A stretch of DNA of 64,000 bases from Bordetella petrii (GCF_017356245.1 NZ_JAFMZZ010000001.1:3050745-3114744), one strand, 5' to 3'. Shown: positions 29,203 to 38,308, numbered from the stretch's first letter. Numbers and translations: made by a program. The notes: generated by a model from the sequence alone, not told the origin.

Positions 29203-30018
29203 ATGCAAGCACTTGCAGCCATGCCTGCTTCCGTTGCCGCGGCGGTGCGCATCGTGCTCACCGATATCGACGACACCCTGACCACCGACGGGCGCCTGCC
29301 GGCCGACGCGTATGCGGCGCTGGAACGGCTGGACGCGGCCGGCATCCAGGTGGTGCCCATCACGGGCCGCCCGGCCGGCTGGTGCGACCACATCGCCCGC
29401 ATGTGGCCGGTGCGCGCCGTGGTGGGCGAGAACGGCGCCTTTTATTACGCCTACGACCGGGCCGCGCGCCGCATGAAAGCGCACTACTGGGCCGACGCGC
29501 AGGCGCGCGCCGCCAGCCGCGCCCGGCTGGACGCCATCCGCGACCGCGTGCTGCGCGAAGTGCCGGGCGCCGCCGTGGCCGGCGACCAGGACTACCGGGT
29601 GGCCGACCTGGCCATCGACTTCTGCGAAGACGTGCCGGCGCTGCCGGACGCGGCGGTCAGCCGCATCGTGGCGATCTTCCAGGAAGCCGGCGCCCAGGCC
29701 AAGGTCAGCTCCATCCACGTCAACGGCTGGTTCGGCGACTACGACAAGCTCACCATGACCCGCACCCTGTTCGAACGCGAGCTGGGCCTGGACATCGACC
29801 AGGCGCTGCCGCGCTGCCTGTTCATCGGCGACTCGCCCAACGACGAGCCGATGTTCGCGTTCTTTCCCGTGTCGGTGGGCGTGGCCAATATCCAGGCCCT
29901 GCTGCACCGCCTGGCCCACCGCCCCGCCTACGTGGCCGCGCGCCACGGCGGCGGCGGCTTCGTCGAAATGGCCGAGCGGCTGCTGCAGGCCCGCGCCGCC
30001 GCCGGACAACAGCCATGA
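29203..30018 (+). CDS. HAD-family (type IIB) sugar phosphatase-like hydrolase
   Basis: This 271-residue haloacid dehalogenase-family phosphatase has motif I VLTDIDDTLTTDG (nucleophile Asp), motif II PITGRP, motif III Lys (DYDKL) and motif IV FIGDSPNDEPMF. A cap domain lies between motifs II and III. The arrangement resembles Cof-type and mannosyl-3-phosphoglycerate or sucrose phosphatases; the true substrate cannot be read from sequence. ATG at 29203 follows AAGGAC. The stop overlaps the next start by 4 bp, so it is coupled to the IclR regulator. Confidence 0.85.
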   Translation: MQALAAMPASVAAAVRIVLTDIDDTLTTDGRLPADAYAALERLDAAGIQVVPITGRPAGWCDHIARMWPVRAVVGENGAFYYAYDRAARRMKAHYWADAQARAASRARLDAIRDRVLREVPGAAVAGDQDYRVADLAIDFCEDVPALPDAAVSRIVAIFQEAGAQAKVSSIHVNGWFGDYDKLTMTRTLFERELGLDIDQALPRCLFIGDSPNDEPMFAFFPVSVGVANIQALLHRLAHRPAYVAARHGGGGFVEMAERLLQARAAAGQQP

Positions 30019-30890
30019 GCCCGCCGGGCCGCCCCAAGGGCGAATACCGGAGTGCGGCGCACGAAGGTACACCAATGACCGCCGCCAGCCCGCCCCCCGC
30101 CCGCGCCAACGACGGCCGGCGCAGCATCCAGTCGGTAGAGGTCGGCTTCCCGCTGCTTGCCGCCCTGGTCGAGGCCGGCAAGCCGCTGACCCTGCGCGAC
30201 CTGGCCGGCGCCGCCGGCATGACCTCGGCCAAGGCGCACCCCTACCTGGTCAGCTTCATCCGGGTGGGCCTGGTGCAGCAGGATGCCGTTACCGGCCAAT
30301 ACGAACTGGGGCCGTTCGCCCTGCAGATGGGCCTGGTCAGCCTGCAGCGGCTGGACCCGGTGCGCGTGGCCATGCCCGAGATCGCCACGCTGCAGTCCAG
30401 CATCGGCCACACCCTGGGCATTGCCGTGCTGGGCTCGCACGGCCCCACCATGATCCACATGACCGAAGCCAGCTATCCGGTGCACGTGAACATGCGCAAG
30501 GGCACGGTGATGTCCATGCTGCACACCGCCACCGGCCTGGTGTTCGCCGCCTGGCTGCCGCCCAAGGTGGCCGAACACTACATCGACCGCGAAGAAGGCG
30601 ACACCGCGGTCATCGCCGGCCAGCAGCCGCCGCGCAAGGCGGCCTACGCCGACATCGAGGCGCGCCTGGCCGATATCCGCGTGCACGGCATGGCGCGCGC
30701 CATCGGCAACCCGCTGCCGGGCGTGGACGCGCTGTCGGTGCCGGTGTTCGACAGCACGGGCAACATCGTGCTGGCGCTGACCAGCCTGGGCCCGTCGGGC
30801 CTGTTCGACGTGGCCTGGGACGGCACGATCGCCAAACCGCTGCTGGCCTGCGCGCGCGAAATTTCGCGCAAGCTCGGTTATCGCAAATAA
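30015..30890 (+). CDS. IclR-family transcriptional regulator
   Basis: This 291-residue regulator has an N-terminal winged helix around 35-100 (SVEVGFPLLAALVEAGKPLTLRDLAGAAGM) and the C-terminal IclR effector domain (TLGIAVLGSHGPTMIHM, GTVMSMLHTATGLVFAAWL, VDALSVPVFD). Two starts are possible. The upstream ATG at 30015 overlaps the HAD stop (ATGA) and adds MSPPGRPKGEYRSAAHEGTP; the other is at 30075. The upstream one is chosen because the basic GRPKG opening is common in IclR proteins. It probably controls the divergent molybdenum hydroxylase operon. Confidence 0.88.
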   Translation: MSPPGRPKGEYRSAAHEGTPMTAASPPPARANDGRRSIQSVEVGFPLLAALVEAGKPLTLRDLAGAAGMTSAKAHPYLVSFIRVGLVQQDAVTGQYELGPFALQMGLVSLQRLDPVRVAMPEIATLQSSIGHTLGIAVLGSHGPTMIHMTEASYPVHVNMRKGTVMSMLHTATGLVFAAWLPPKVAEHYIDREEGDTAVIAGQQPPRKAAYADIEARLADIRVHGMARAIGNPLPGVDALSVPVFDSTGNIVLALTSLGPSGLFDVAWDGTIAKPLLACAREISRKLGYRK

Positions 30891-31050
30891 GCGCGGGTTT
30901 TGCGGCAAAACGAAAACAAATCGAAAAAAACGAAAGAGACACGAAAACAACACGAAAACAAAGGCAGGTGATTTCCCGGCTGGGCGGTTTCGTTTTTTTG
31001 TGTTTGAATATTTAAGTCCTGTCATATTCGAACACTGAGGAGACGCCATC
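30891..31050. other. A-rich intergenic region before phnD
   Basis: This 160-bp gap contains three copies of ACGAAAACAA (30910-30919, 30941-30950, 30952-30961). A perfect 12-bp inverted repeat, AAAAAAACGAAA at 30924-30935 and TTTCGTTTTTTT at 30988-30999, ends in a T-run; together with the GC-rich stretch between the arms it could end the IclR transcript. The base composition stands out sharply from the flanking GC-rich genes. Confidence 0.5.
31019..31036 (+). promoter_or_regulatory. Possible Pho box upstream of phnD
   Basis: CTGTCATATTCGAACACT begins with a perfect PhoB half-site (CTGTCAT), followed by the A/T linker; the second half is poorly conserved. It lies 15 bp before the phnD ATG, close for a PhoB-activated promoter. 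Phosphate control of phosphonate uptake is usual, which is the main reason for the call. Confidence 0.35.
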
Positions 31051-32061
31051 ATGCAAGCCCTGCGCCTGCTGCAAGCGGCCGCCGCCATTACTCTGGCGTT
31101 CGGCTTTCAAGCCGCCCATGCCGCCGACACCTGCTCCAACCGCGGCGACCTGGACCAAATGTATTGCGACGCCAACAAAGACATGGTCGCCGATACGCCC
31201 ACCGATCCCGACAAGCTCAAGACGCCGTCCACGCTGGTGTTCACCTACACCCCGGTCGAAGACCCGGCCGTGTACGCCAACATTTTCAAGCCGTTCACCG
31301 AATACCTGAGCGAATGCACGGGCAAGCGCGTGGTGTTCTACCAGGTGCAAAGCAACGCGGCCGAAATCGAAGCCATGCGCTCGGGCCGCCTGCACGTGGG
31401 CGGCTTTTCCACCGGCCCCACGGCCTATGCGGTAAACATCGCCGGCGCCGTGCCGTTCGCGGTCAAGGGCTATGCCGACGGCTTCCAGGGCTACAACCTG
31501 ATCGTCATCGTCAAGAAAGACAGCCCGTACAAGAAGCTCAGCGACCTGAAGGGCAAGAAGCTGGCCCATACGTCGCCCTCGTCGAACTCGGGCCACATGG
31601 CGCCCGTGGCGCTGTTCCCCAAAGAAGGCTTGGTGCCCGACAAAGACTACAAAATCATCTTCTCGGGCAAGCATGACCAGTCCGTCATGGGCGTGAACTC
31701 GGGCGACTACGACGCGGCCGCCGTGGCCTCGGACGTGTTCCACCGCATGGCCGAGCGCGGCCAGATCAAGGAAGACGATTTCCGCATCATCTACACCAGC
31801 GAGAAATTCCCGACCTCGTCGTTCTCGTACGCGCACGACCTCGAGCCCAAGTTCCGCGACAAGATGCTGAAGTGCTTCTACGACTTCCGCTTCCCCGACG
31901 AAATGAAAGAAGCCTTCGACGGCGCCGACCGCTTCTACCCGGTTACCTACCAGAAAGACTGGGCAATCGTGCGGCAGGTGGCCGAGTCCGGCGGCGAACG
32001 CTTCAACCGCGACGCCTACGACCGCGAAACCGCCAAGAGCAAGAGCAAAGGCAAGCAGTAA
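31051..32061 (+). CDS. phnD: Phosphonate/phosphite ABC transporter binding protein PhnD
   Basis: This 336-residue periplasmic binding protein has a signal peptide of about 25 residues (ending AAHAA). It shows PhnD blocks: TLVFTYTPVEDPAVYANIFKPF, NAAEIEAMRSGRLHVGGFSTGP, the phosphonate-binding SPSSNSGHMAP loop and SGKHDQSVMGVNSGDYDAAAVASDV. A lysine-rich tail ends the protein. It heads the phnDCEE operon. No C-P lyase or phosphonatase genes are nearby, so the ligand could be phosphonate, phosphite or a related ester. Confidence 0.94.
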   Translation: MQALRLLQAAAAITLAFGFQAAHAADTCSNRGDLDQMYCDANKDMVADTPTDPDKLKTPSTLVFTYTPVEDPAVYANIFKPFTEYLSECTGKRVVFYQVQSNAAEIEAMRSGRLHVGGFSTGPTAYAVNIAGAVPFAVKGYADGFQGYNLIVIVKKDSPYKKLSDLKGKKLAHTSPSSNSGHMAPVALFPKEGLVPDKDYKIIFSGKHDQSVMGVNSGDYDAAAVASDVFHRMAERGQIKEDDFRIIYTSEKFPTSSFSYAHDLEPKFRDKMLKCFYDFRFPDEMKEAFDGADRFYPVTYQKDWAIVRQVAESGGERFNRDAYDRETAKSKSKGKQ

Positions 32062-32064
32062 GCA

Positions 32065-32835
32065 ATGACCACATCTTTACGCATTGCCGGCCTGGTAAAA
32101 GAATACCGGGCCGGCCGGCCGGTGCTCCAGGGCATCGACCTGCATGTCGAAGGCCAGGGCCTTACCGCCATCATCGGCCCGTCGGGCACCGGCAAGAGCA
32201 CCCTGCTGCGCTGTATCAACCGGCTGATCGACCCCACCCGCGGCGAAATCCTGCTGCACACGGCTGATGGGGCGGTCGACCTGGCCGCCATCCGCGGCAC
32301 GGCGCTGCGCCAGGCGCGGCGCCGCATCGGCATGGTGTTCCAGGAATACAACCTGGTCGAACGCCTGACCGTCATGGAAAACCTGCTGACCGGACGCCTG
32401 GGCTACAGCAGCGCCTTCAAGGCCTGGATGCGGCGCTTCGAGCCCGATGACATCGAGCGCGCCTACCAGCTGCTCGACATCGTCGGCCTGGGCGGCTTCG
32501 GCGACCAGCGCGCCGACGCCCTGTCGGGCGGCCAGCGCCAGCGCGTGGGCATCGCGCGCGCCCTGATGCAGCGCCCGCAGCTGCTGCTGGCCGACGAGCC
32601 CACCTCGTCGCTCGACCCGAAAACCTCGGTCGAAATCATGGAACTGCTGGCCGCGCAAGGCAGCGCCAGCGGCATCCCGGTGCTGGTCAACATCCACGAC
32701 GTCGAACTGGCGCGCCGCTACGCCAGCCGCATCGTCGGCATGTCGGGCGGGCACATCGTGTACGACGGCGACGGCCAGGGGCTGGACACCGCCACCCTGA
32801 AGGCCATCTACGGAGGCGAATCGTGGCTGCAGTAA
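32065..32835 (+). CDS. phnC: Phosphonate ABC transporter ATP-binding protein PhnC
   Basis: This 256-residue ATPase energises the transporter. It has Walker [10 protein letters not shown] (about 37-45), Q-loop [17 protein letters not shown], signature [15 protein letters not shown], Walker [14 protein letters not shown] and the H-loop His in NIHDVELA. It starts 3 bp after phnD, and its end overlaps phnE1 by 13 bp. Confidence 0.95.
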   Translation: MTTSLRIAGLVKEYRAGRPVLQGIDLHVEGQGLTAIIGPSGTGKSTLLRCINRLIDPTRGEILLHTADGAVDLAAIRGTALRQARRRIGMVFQEYNLVERLTVMENLLTGRLGYSSAFKAWMRRFEPDDIERAYQLLDIVGLGGFGDQRADALSGGQRQRVGIARALMQRPQLLLADEPTSSLDPKTSVEIMELLAAQGSASGIPVLVNIHDVELARRYASRIVGMSGGHIVYDGDGQGLDTATLKAIYGGESWLQ

Positions 32836-33695
32836 AGCGCCGCCCGTTCGCTCTGTCGTGGCAGGCGCGGGCCATCGCCGCGCTGGTATTCGTGTACGCG
32901 CTGTACGCCGCCGGGCAGCTCGACTTCAGCCTGGAACGCTTCCACAGCGGCCTGGGCCATGCCGCCAACTTGCTGGGCCGCATGTTCCCGCCGCGCATCC
33001 AGCAGCCCGACACGCTGTGGCAGGGCCTGACCGAAAGCCTGGAAATCGCCGTGCTGGCCTCGGTGCTGGGCATCGTGGTGGCGCTGCCGGTCGGCCTGCT
33101 GGGCGCGCGCAACCTGATGCCGGCCTGGGCTTCGTGGCCCGCCCGCGCCCTGGTGGCGCTGTGCCGCTCGCTGCATCCCGTCATTGTCGCCATCCTGTTC
33201 GTCAAGGCGGTCGGCTTCGGCGCGCTGGCCGGCATTCTGGCGCTGGCGGTGGCATCGGTGGGCTTCATCGGCAAGCTGTTCACCGAATCCATCGAAGAAA
33301 TCTCGCTCAAGCAGGTCGAGGCCGTGCGGGCCAGCGGCGCGTCGTTCGCCAACGTGATCCTGTTCGGCGTGCTGCCGCAGGTGTTCGCCCGCTTCATCGG
33401 CTTTGCCACCTATCAATTCGATTCGAACCTGCGCAACTCGACCATGGTGGGCATCGTGGGCGCCGGCGGCATCGGGGGCACGCTGTTCTCGGCCTTCCAG
33501 CGCTTCGACTACGACTTCGTGGCCGCCATCCTGATCACCCTGATCGCCATCATCATGCTGGGCGAACTGCTGGCGCGCTTCGTGCGCGCGGTGTTCCTCG
33601 ACAACCTGGGCTTCGACACCATCCTGCAGCGCCGCTTCGACGCGGCGCGCGGGCTGGGCGGCAAGCCGCCGGCAAAACCCGAGGCCGACGAATGA
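32823..33695 (+). CDS. phnE: Phosphonate ABC transporter permease PhnE (first, GTG start)
   Basis: This 290-residue inner-membrane permease has about six helices and the cytoplasmic EAA-type loop [22 protein letters not shown] that docks on the ATPase. The GTG at 32823 is supported by GGAGG 5 bp upstream and lies inside the phnC coding end. The next permease gene overlaps its stop by 4 bp. Paired PhnE proteins, as here, presumably form a heterodimeric channel. Confidence 0.93.
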   Translation: MAAVKRRPFALSWQARAIAALVFVYALYAAGQLDFSLERFHSGLGHAANLLGRMFPPRIQQPDTLWQGLTESLEIAVLASVLGIVVALPVGLLGARNLMPAWASWPARALVALCRSLHPVIVAILFVKAVGFGALAGILALAVASVGFIGKLFTESIEEISLKQVEAVRASGASFANVILFGVLPQVFARFIGFATYQFDSNLRNSTMVGIVGAGGIGGTLFSAFQRFDYDFVAAILITLIAIIMLGELLARFVRAVFLDNLGFDTILQRRFDAARGLGGKPPAKPEADE

Positions 33696-34516
33696 CCGCG
33701 CCCGCCGTTTCCGTCGCCGGCGCGGGCTACCCGCGCACCTGGCAGCGCTACACCATGGGGCAGCGGCTGCTGCGCTTCGCGCTGTACCTGCTGGTGGTGG
33801 CCGCCATCGTGCAGGCGCTGCGCAGTGTCGAGGTCATCCCCGAATTCCTGTACGACGCCCCCGAGCAGATGGCCGACCTGCTCAGCCGCATGTGGCCCAT
33901 CGACTGGTCGTACTACGCCGAAGGCGTGCACGGCCCGCTGATGGAAACCCTGCACATCGCCACGCTGGGCACCATCCTGTCGGTGGTGCTGGCCGTGCCG
34001 GTGGGCCTGCTGGCCGCCGCCAACCTCACGCCCAGCAAGCTGGTGAACCAGCTGGCGCGGCTGATCCTGGTATCGAGCCGGTCGGTGAACTCGCTGGTAT
34101 GGGCGTTGCTGTTCATCGCCATCTTCGGGCCGGGCCCGCTGGCGGGCACGCTGGCCATCGCGTTCCGCTCGATCGGCTTCGTGGGCAAGCTGGTGGGCGA
34201 AGCCATCGAAGAGGCGCAGCGCGGCCCGGTCGAGGCCCTGACGGCCACCGGCGCCAGCAAGGGTTCGGTGCTGTGGTACGGCTACTGGCCGCAGATCCGC
34301 CCGGCGTTCTGGTCCATCGTGCTGCTGCGCTGGGACATCAACGTGCGCGAATCCGCCGTGCTGGGCCTGGTGGGCGCGGGCGGCATCGGCATGGCGCTCG
34401 ACACCGCCATGAACCTGTTCCAATGGGACCGCGTCGCCCTGGTGCTGGCCGCCATCTTCGCGGTGGTGGTGGTGGCTGAAATCATCATCACCCAGGCGCG
34501 CAAGCGCATTCTGTAA
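33692..34516 (+). CDS. phnE: Phosphonate ABC transporter permease PhnE (second)
   Basis: This 274-residue permease is paralogous to the preceding one. ETLHIATLGTILSVVLAVPVGLLAAANL is the first permease block, and EALTATGASKGSVLWYGYWPQIRP the ATPase-docking loop, followed by WDINVRESAVLGLVGAGGIG. ATG at 33692 overlaps the previous stop (ATGA). A full hairpin repeat begins 6 bp after its stop. Confidence 0.93.
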   Translation: MTAPAVSVAGAGYPRTWQRYTMGQRLLRFALYLLVVAAIVQALRSVEVIPEFLYDAPEQMADLLSRMWPIDWSYYAEGVHGPLMETLHIATLGTILSVVLAVPVGLLAAANLTPSKLVNQLARLILVSSRSVNSLVWALLFIAIFGPGPLAGTLAIAFRSIGFVGKLVGEAIEEAQRGPVEALTATGASKGSVLWYGYWPQIRPAFWSIVLLRWDINVRESAVLGLVGAGGIGMALDTAMNLFQWDRVALVLAAIFAVVVVAEIIITQARKRIL

Positions 34517-34521
34517 CCCCC

Positions 34522-34615
34522 CAGGTGTCAGGCTCTCGCAGGGCGCCTGACACCGTACGGTTGAGACGGCGCGGCACACAACGGTGTCTGACACCCTGCG
34601 GGAGTCAGACACCTG
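34522..34615. repeat. Full copy of the bipartite hairpin repeat
   Basis: The first hairpin is GGTGTCAGGC / GCCTGACACC (34524-34554) and the second GGTGTCTGAC / GTCAGACACC (34583-34613), separated by 28 bp. The two stems differ at two positions, each with the compensating change opposite. It lies between phnE and the CYTH-CHAD gene, directly after the phnE stop. Confidence 0.9.
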
Positions 34616-34709
34616 CCCCCCTCGCCCCTCGATGAACTTTTTATGACTGGTCATCAAACCGCGCTGCCGTCTTGAGTACTATCGGCGGTTTCAGCTGCGA
34701 TCGCGGACC

Positions 34710-36350
34710 ATGTCAGAACAAGAATTGAAGTTGCACGTCCCGGCCGCGGCGCGCCGGGCGGTACAGAACGAAGTGCGGCAGGGCAATGCCAGCCGCGTCC
34801 GGCTGCATGCCCTGTATTTCGACACCCCCGGGCGCGAACTGGCGCGCGCGCGCATCGCCCTGCGGCTGCGCCAGGAAGGCCGCGACTGGGTGCAGACCGT
34901 GAAAATGCCGGGCGCCGACGCCATCACGCGCTTCGAGATCAACCATGCGCGCAGCGGCCCCGTACTCGACCTGTCCGTCTACGCGGGCACCGAGGTCGAA
35001 GCGCCGCTGGCGGCCATAAAGGGTGAACTGGGTCTGTGCTACGAAACCGACGTGCAGCGCCTGCTGCGCCAGGTGCGCACCCGCCACGGCACCATCGAAC
35101 TGGCCTACGACACCGGGGTGCTGCGCGCCGGTTCGCTGGAACTGCCCATTTCGGAACTGGAATTCGAGCTACTGTCGGGCCGCCCCGCTGCCATTTTCAC
35201 CGTGGCGCGCCGCTGGCAGCAGCGCCACGGCCTGGTGCTGGACGCGCGCAGCAAGTCCGAGCGCGGCGACGCGCTGGCCAGCCTGGCCCGCGAACTGGCC
35301 GCGCTGGATGCCGACGACCCCGATGCCCAGGTGCGCCGCGGCACGGCCATCGCACGCTTCTGGGCGCCGCAGGGCGCCGCCCCGGTCACACTGGACAACA
35401 GCCTGACGCCGGCCCAGGCCATGGGCCGCGTGGCCGCCGAATGCCTGGACCAGGTGTCGCGCAACGCCGCCGTGCTGGCCGAAGTGGATACGCTGGGCGT
35501 GTACCCCGCCGGCCAGCCCGAACACGTGCACCAGCTGCGGGTGGGCATGCGCCGCCTGCGTTCAGCGTGGCGGCTGTTCGACGGCTGGATCGCGCCGCCG
35601 CCGCCCGCCGTGCAAGATGGCGTGCGCACCCATTTCGCGGCGTTCGGACTCAGCCGCGACCAGGACGTGCTGAACGAAACCGTCACGCCGGTGCTGCTGC
35701 AGGCCGGCATGCCCGTCATCACCTTCGATGCGCCGCCGCCCGATATCGACGCGCAGGCCATTGCCGCGGGCAAGGCCTTCCAGGGCTGGCTGCTCGACGT
35801 GCTGGAATGGAGCCTGGACGTACAGCCGCCCTCGCCCGCCGCCGCGCCGACGCCCATGGCGGCTTCCGACACGGCGCCCGAGCCTGCCTTCCGGCTTGAT
35901 GGCGCCGCCGCCCCGGCGGTCACGCCCACCATCATTCCGCTGGCGGCCGAATCCGAGCCCCCGCCTCTGCGCAAGCTGCTGGCCGGCCGCCTGCACCGCT
36001 GGCATGCCAAGGTGGCCGCGCAGGGCAAGCACTTCGCGGCGCTGGACATCCCGGCGCGGCACGACCTGCGCAAGCGCGGCAAGCGCCTGCGCTACGGGCT
36101 GTCGTTCGCCGAATCGCTGCTGCCGCAGGCCCGGCTGCGCGGCTATCGCAAGCAATTGGCGCAAGTGCAGGACCTGCTGGGCGAGATCAACGATCTGGCC
36201 ATGGCCAAAGACTATTACCAGGCATGTGTCGGCACGCACCCGCAGGCCTGGTTCGCGCTGGGCTGGATCAGCGCCCGGCTCGACAAGCTGATCGCCGAGG
36301 CGCAACTGGCCTTCGACCGGCTGGCCGACAGCAAGCCATTCTGGAAGTAG
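34710..36350 (+). CDS. CYTH-CHAD domain protein (YgiF-like inorganic triphosphatase)
   Basis: This 546-residue protein has an N-terminal CYTH domain (about 1-200) starting with the acidic/basic strand EQELKL and containing LYFDTPGRELARARIALRLR. A His/Arg-rich CHAD domain follows (about 230-540) with HQLRVGMRRLRSAWRLF and HDLRKRGKRLRYGLSF. CYTH members hydrolyse tripolyphosphate and CHAD domains bind polyphosphate. An Ala/Pro-rich linker (about 370-420) splits the CHAD part. The neighbouring phosphonate transporter is not obviously linked. Confidence 0.9.
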   Translation: MSEQELKLHVPAAARRAVQNEVRQGNASRVRLHALYFDTPGRELARARIALRLRQEGRDWVQTVKMPGADAITRFEINHARSGPVLDLSVYAGTEVEAPLAAIKGELGLCYETDVQRLLRQVRTRHGTIELAYDTGVLRAGSLELPISELEFELLSGRPAAIFTVARRWQQRHGLVLDARSKSERGDALASLARELAALDADDPDAQVRRGTAIARFWAPQGAAPVTLDNSLTPAQAMGRVAAECLDQVSRNAAVLAEVDTLGVYPAGQPEHVHQLRVGMRRLRSAWRLFDGWIAPPPPAVQDGVRTHFAAFGLSRDQDVLNETVTPVLLQAGMPVITFDAPPPDIDAQAIAAGKAFQGWLLDVLEWSLDVQPPSPAAAPTPMAASDTAPEPAFRLDGAAAPAVTPTIIPLAAESEPPPLRKLLAGRLHRWHAKVAAQGKHFAALDIPARHDLRKRGKRLRYGLSFAESLLPQARLRGYRKQLAQVQDLLGEINDLAMAKDYYQACVGTHPQAWFALGWISARLDKLIAEAQLAFDRLADSKPFWK

Positions 36351-36373
36351 CCGGCCGCCGGCAAGGCGGCCGG
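36351..36373. terminator. Hairpin between converging genes
   Basis: A perfect 9-bp stem (CCGGCCGCC / GGCGGCCGG) with a 5-base loop starts directly after the CYTH-CHAD stop and lies 29 bp beyond the ftsY stop on the other strand. It could end transcription from both sides, but no T-run follows, so it may work only with Rho or as an mRNA 3' end. Confidence 0.4.
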
Positions 36374-36402
36374 GGCGACCCGCGCGGCCGCCCGGCGCAA
36401 CG

Positions 36403-37587
36403 CTAATCGGCCAGCAGCGCAGCCGCGAATTCGTCGGCCACGAAGGGCTGCAGGTCTTCCATGCCTTCGCCCACGCCGATCCAGTACACCGGAACGGGCC
36501 GCACGCCCTGGCTGCCGGCGGCCACCGCGGCCAGCGTGCCGCCCTTGGCCGTGCCGTCCAGCTTGGTGACCACCAGGCCCGTCAGCCCGATGGCGGCATC
36601 GAAGGCGCGGATCTGCGCCAGCGCGTTCTGGCCGGTATTGCCATCCACCACCAGCAGCACCTCGTGCGGCGCCGCCCCGTCGGCCTTGCCGATGACGCGG
36701 CGGATTTTCTTCAGCTCTTCCATCAGGTGCAGCTGGGTGGGCAGGCGGCCGGCCGTGTCCACCATCACCACGCCCGCGCCGCGCGCGCGGCCGGCGTTGA
36801 CCGCGTCGAACGCCACGGCGGCCGGGTCGCCGCCTTCTTGCGCGATGACGCTGACGTTGTTGCGGCTGCCCCATTCGATCAGCTGCTCGCGGGCCGCCGC
36901 GCGGAAGGTGTCGCCGGCGGCCAGCAGCACGCTGGCGCCCTGCCGCTGGAAGGTATGCGCCAGCTTGCCGATGGAGGTGGTCTTGCCGGCGCCGTTGACG
37001 CCCGCGATCATGACCACCAGCGGGCTGGCGCGGCGCAGGTCGAACGGGCGCTCGAGCGGGCGCAGGTGGTCGGCCAGCACCTGGCGCAGCGCCACCTTCA
37101 CCTGGGCGGCGTCTTCGATGCGTTCTTTGCGCACCCGCGCGCGCAGCGCGGTCAGCAGCTGCTCGGTGGCCTCGAGCCCGGCGTCGGCCATGATCAGCGC
37201 CGATTCGAGTTCTTCGAACAGGTTTTCATCGACCTTGACGCCCACGAACAGCCCGCCCAGGCTCTGCCCGGTGCGCGACAGCCCCTGCCTGAGCCGGCCC
37301 AGCCAGGACGCCTTCCTGGCGGGCTCGGGTGCGGGCTCCGGTTCGGGCTCCGGTTCGGGCTCAGGCTCCGGCTCGGGTGCGGGCTCGGCACTAGCCGGCG
37401 GAACAGGCGGCGCGTCGGGAACGGGCACATCAGGCACCGACGCGGCGGCTGGCGCAGGCTCGGCCGCCGCGGGCGGCTCTGGCGGAGCGGCCGCCGGAAC
37501 TTCGGCGGCCGGTGCGTCCGCCGGCGGCGCGGCGTCGGGCTGCGCGGGGGTGGCGGGCGGGGATTTTTTCTTGAAGAAACGGAACAT
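36403..37587 (-). CDS. ftsY: Signal recognition particle receptor FtsY
   Basis: This 394-residue SRP-receptor GTPase docks ribosome-SRP complexes at the membrane. It has an N-terminal basic cap (MFRFFKKK), a low-complexity Ala/Pro/Glu domain (about 10-110) with an (EP)n run, then the NG domain. G1 is GVNGAGKTTS at 196-205, with DTFRAAAREQL, DTAGRLPTQ and TKLDGTAKGG. The ATG at 37587 gives the normal MF(R/K)FFKKK start. rsmD is divergent, 81 bp away, the usual betaproteobacterial arrangement. Confidence 0.96.
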   Translation of the reverse strand: MFRFFKKKSPPATPAQPDAAPPADAPAAEVPAAAPPEPPAAAEPAPAAASVPDVPVPDAPPVPPASAEPAPEPEPEPEPEPEPEPAPEPARKASWLGRLRQGLSRTGQSLGGLFVGVKVDENLFEELESALIMADAGLEATEQLLTALRARVRKERIEDAAQVKVALRQVLADHLRPLERPFDLRRASPLVVMIAGVNGAGKTTSIGKLAHTFQRQGASVLLAAGDTFRAAAREQLIEWGSRNNVSVIAQEGGDPAAVAFDAVNAGRARGAGVVMVDTAGRLPTQLHLMEELKKIRRVIGKADGAAPHEVLLVVDGNTGQNALAQIRAFDAAIGLTGLVVTKLDGTAKGGTLAAVAAGSQGVRPVPVYWIGVGEGMEDLQPFVADEFAAALLAD

Positions 37588-37668
37588 GGGCGAAAGTATA
37601 TTCCGATCGCCGCGCCGCCCGCCGCAGGCCCCCGGGCCGGCTACTATTCGCGCAGGAGGTCTGTACTC

Positions 37669-38250
37669 TTGAAGAAACCCAACACAGGCGGCAAGCCTAT
37701 CCGCATCGTGGCCGGCCAGTACCGGCGCACCCCCATCGCCGTGCCGGACGTGCCGGGCCTGCGCCCCACGCCCGACCGGGTGCGCGAAACTCTGTACAAC
37801 TGGCTGGCGCACCTGTGGGCCGGCGAATTCGCCGGCAAGCGGGTGCTGGACCTGTTCGCCGGCAGCGGGGCCCTGGGATTCGAGGCGGCCTCGCGCGGAG
37901 CGTCGCAGGTGCTGCTGGTCGAGCACGACCGCACGGCGGTGGCCGCCCTGCGCGCCCTGCGCGACAAGCTCGACGCGGGCGCGGTGCGCGTCCATGCCGG
38001 CGAAGCCATGCAGGTCGTCCAGCGCATGGACGCCTCGCGCTTCGACCTGATCCTGCTCGACCCGCCCTTCGGCCAGGACTGGCTGCCGCGCCTGTGGCCG
38101 CTGCTGCCGGGCATCCTGGCCGAGCAGGGCCTGGTGTATGTCGAGTCCGAAGCGCCCCTGGCGCCGCCGGACGATTTCGAGGTGCTGCGCCATGACCGGG
38201 CGGGCGCCGTCCACTATGGATTGCTCCAATTTGCTGCAATGCGGAAATAG
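37669..38250 (+). CDS. rsmD: 16S rRNA (guanine966-N2)-methyltransferase RsmD (TTG start)
   Basis: This 193-residue SAM-dependent methyltransferase modifies 16S r[51 protein letters not shown] (SAM motif I) and the catalytic DLILLDPPF are all present. A TTG at 37669 with AGGAGG 9 bp upstream is the best start; no ATG or GTG gives a normal N-terminus. coaD follows after 58 bp. Confidence 0.93.
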   Translation: MKKPNTGGKPIRIVAGQYRRTPIAVPDVPGLRPTPDRVRETLYNWLAHLWAGEFAGKRVLDLFAGSGALGFEAASRGASQVLLVEHDRTAVAALRALRDKLDAGAVRVHAGEAMQVVQRMDASRFDLILLDPPFGQDWLPRLWPLLPGILAEQGLVYVESEAPLAPPDDFEVLRHDRAGAVHYGLLQFAAMRK

Positions 38251-38308
38251 GTCAATAATTCCAGGTTCGGAGGAAGGTGTACGCCAGTTACAAGGATACG
38301 GAGCCCGC

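Noticed and set aside
34522..34615. Classical Rho-independent terminators
   Set aside because: The repeat hairpins are GC-rich and could stop transcription, but none is followed by a T-run, and two hairpins in opposite orientation per unit are better described as a repeat family.
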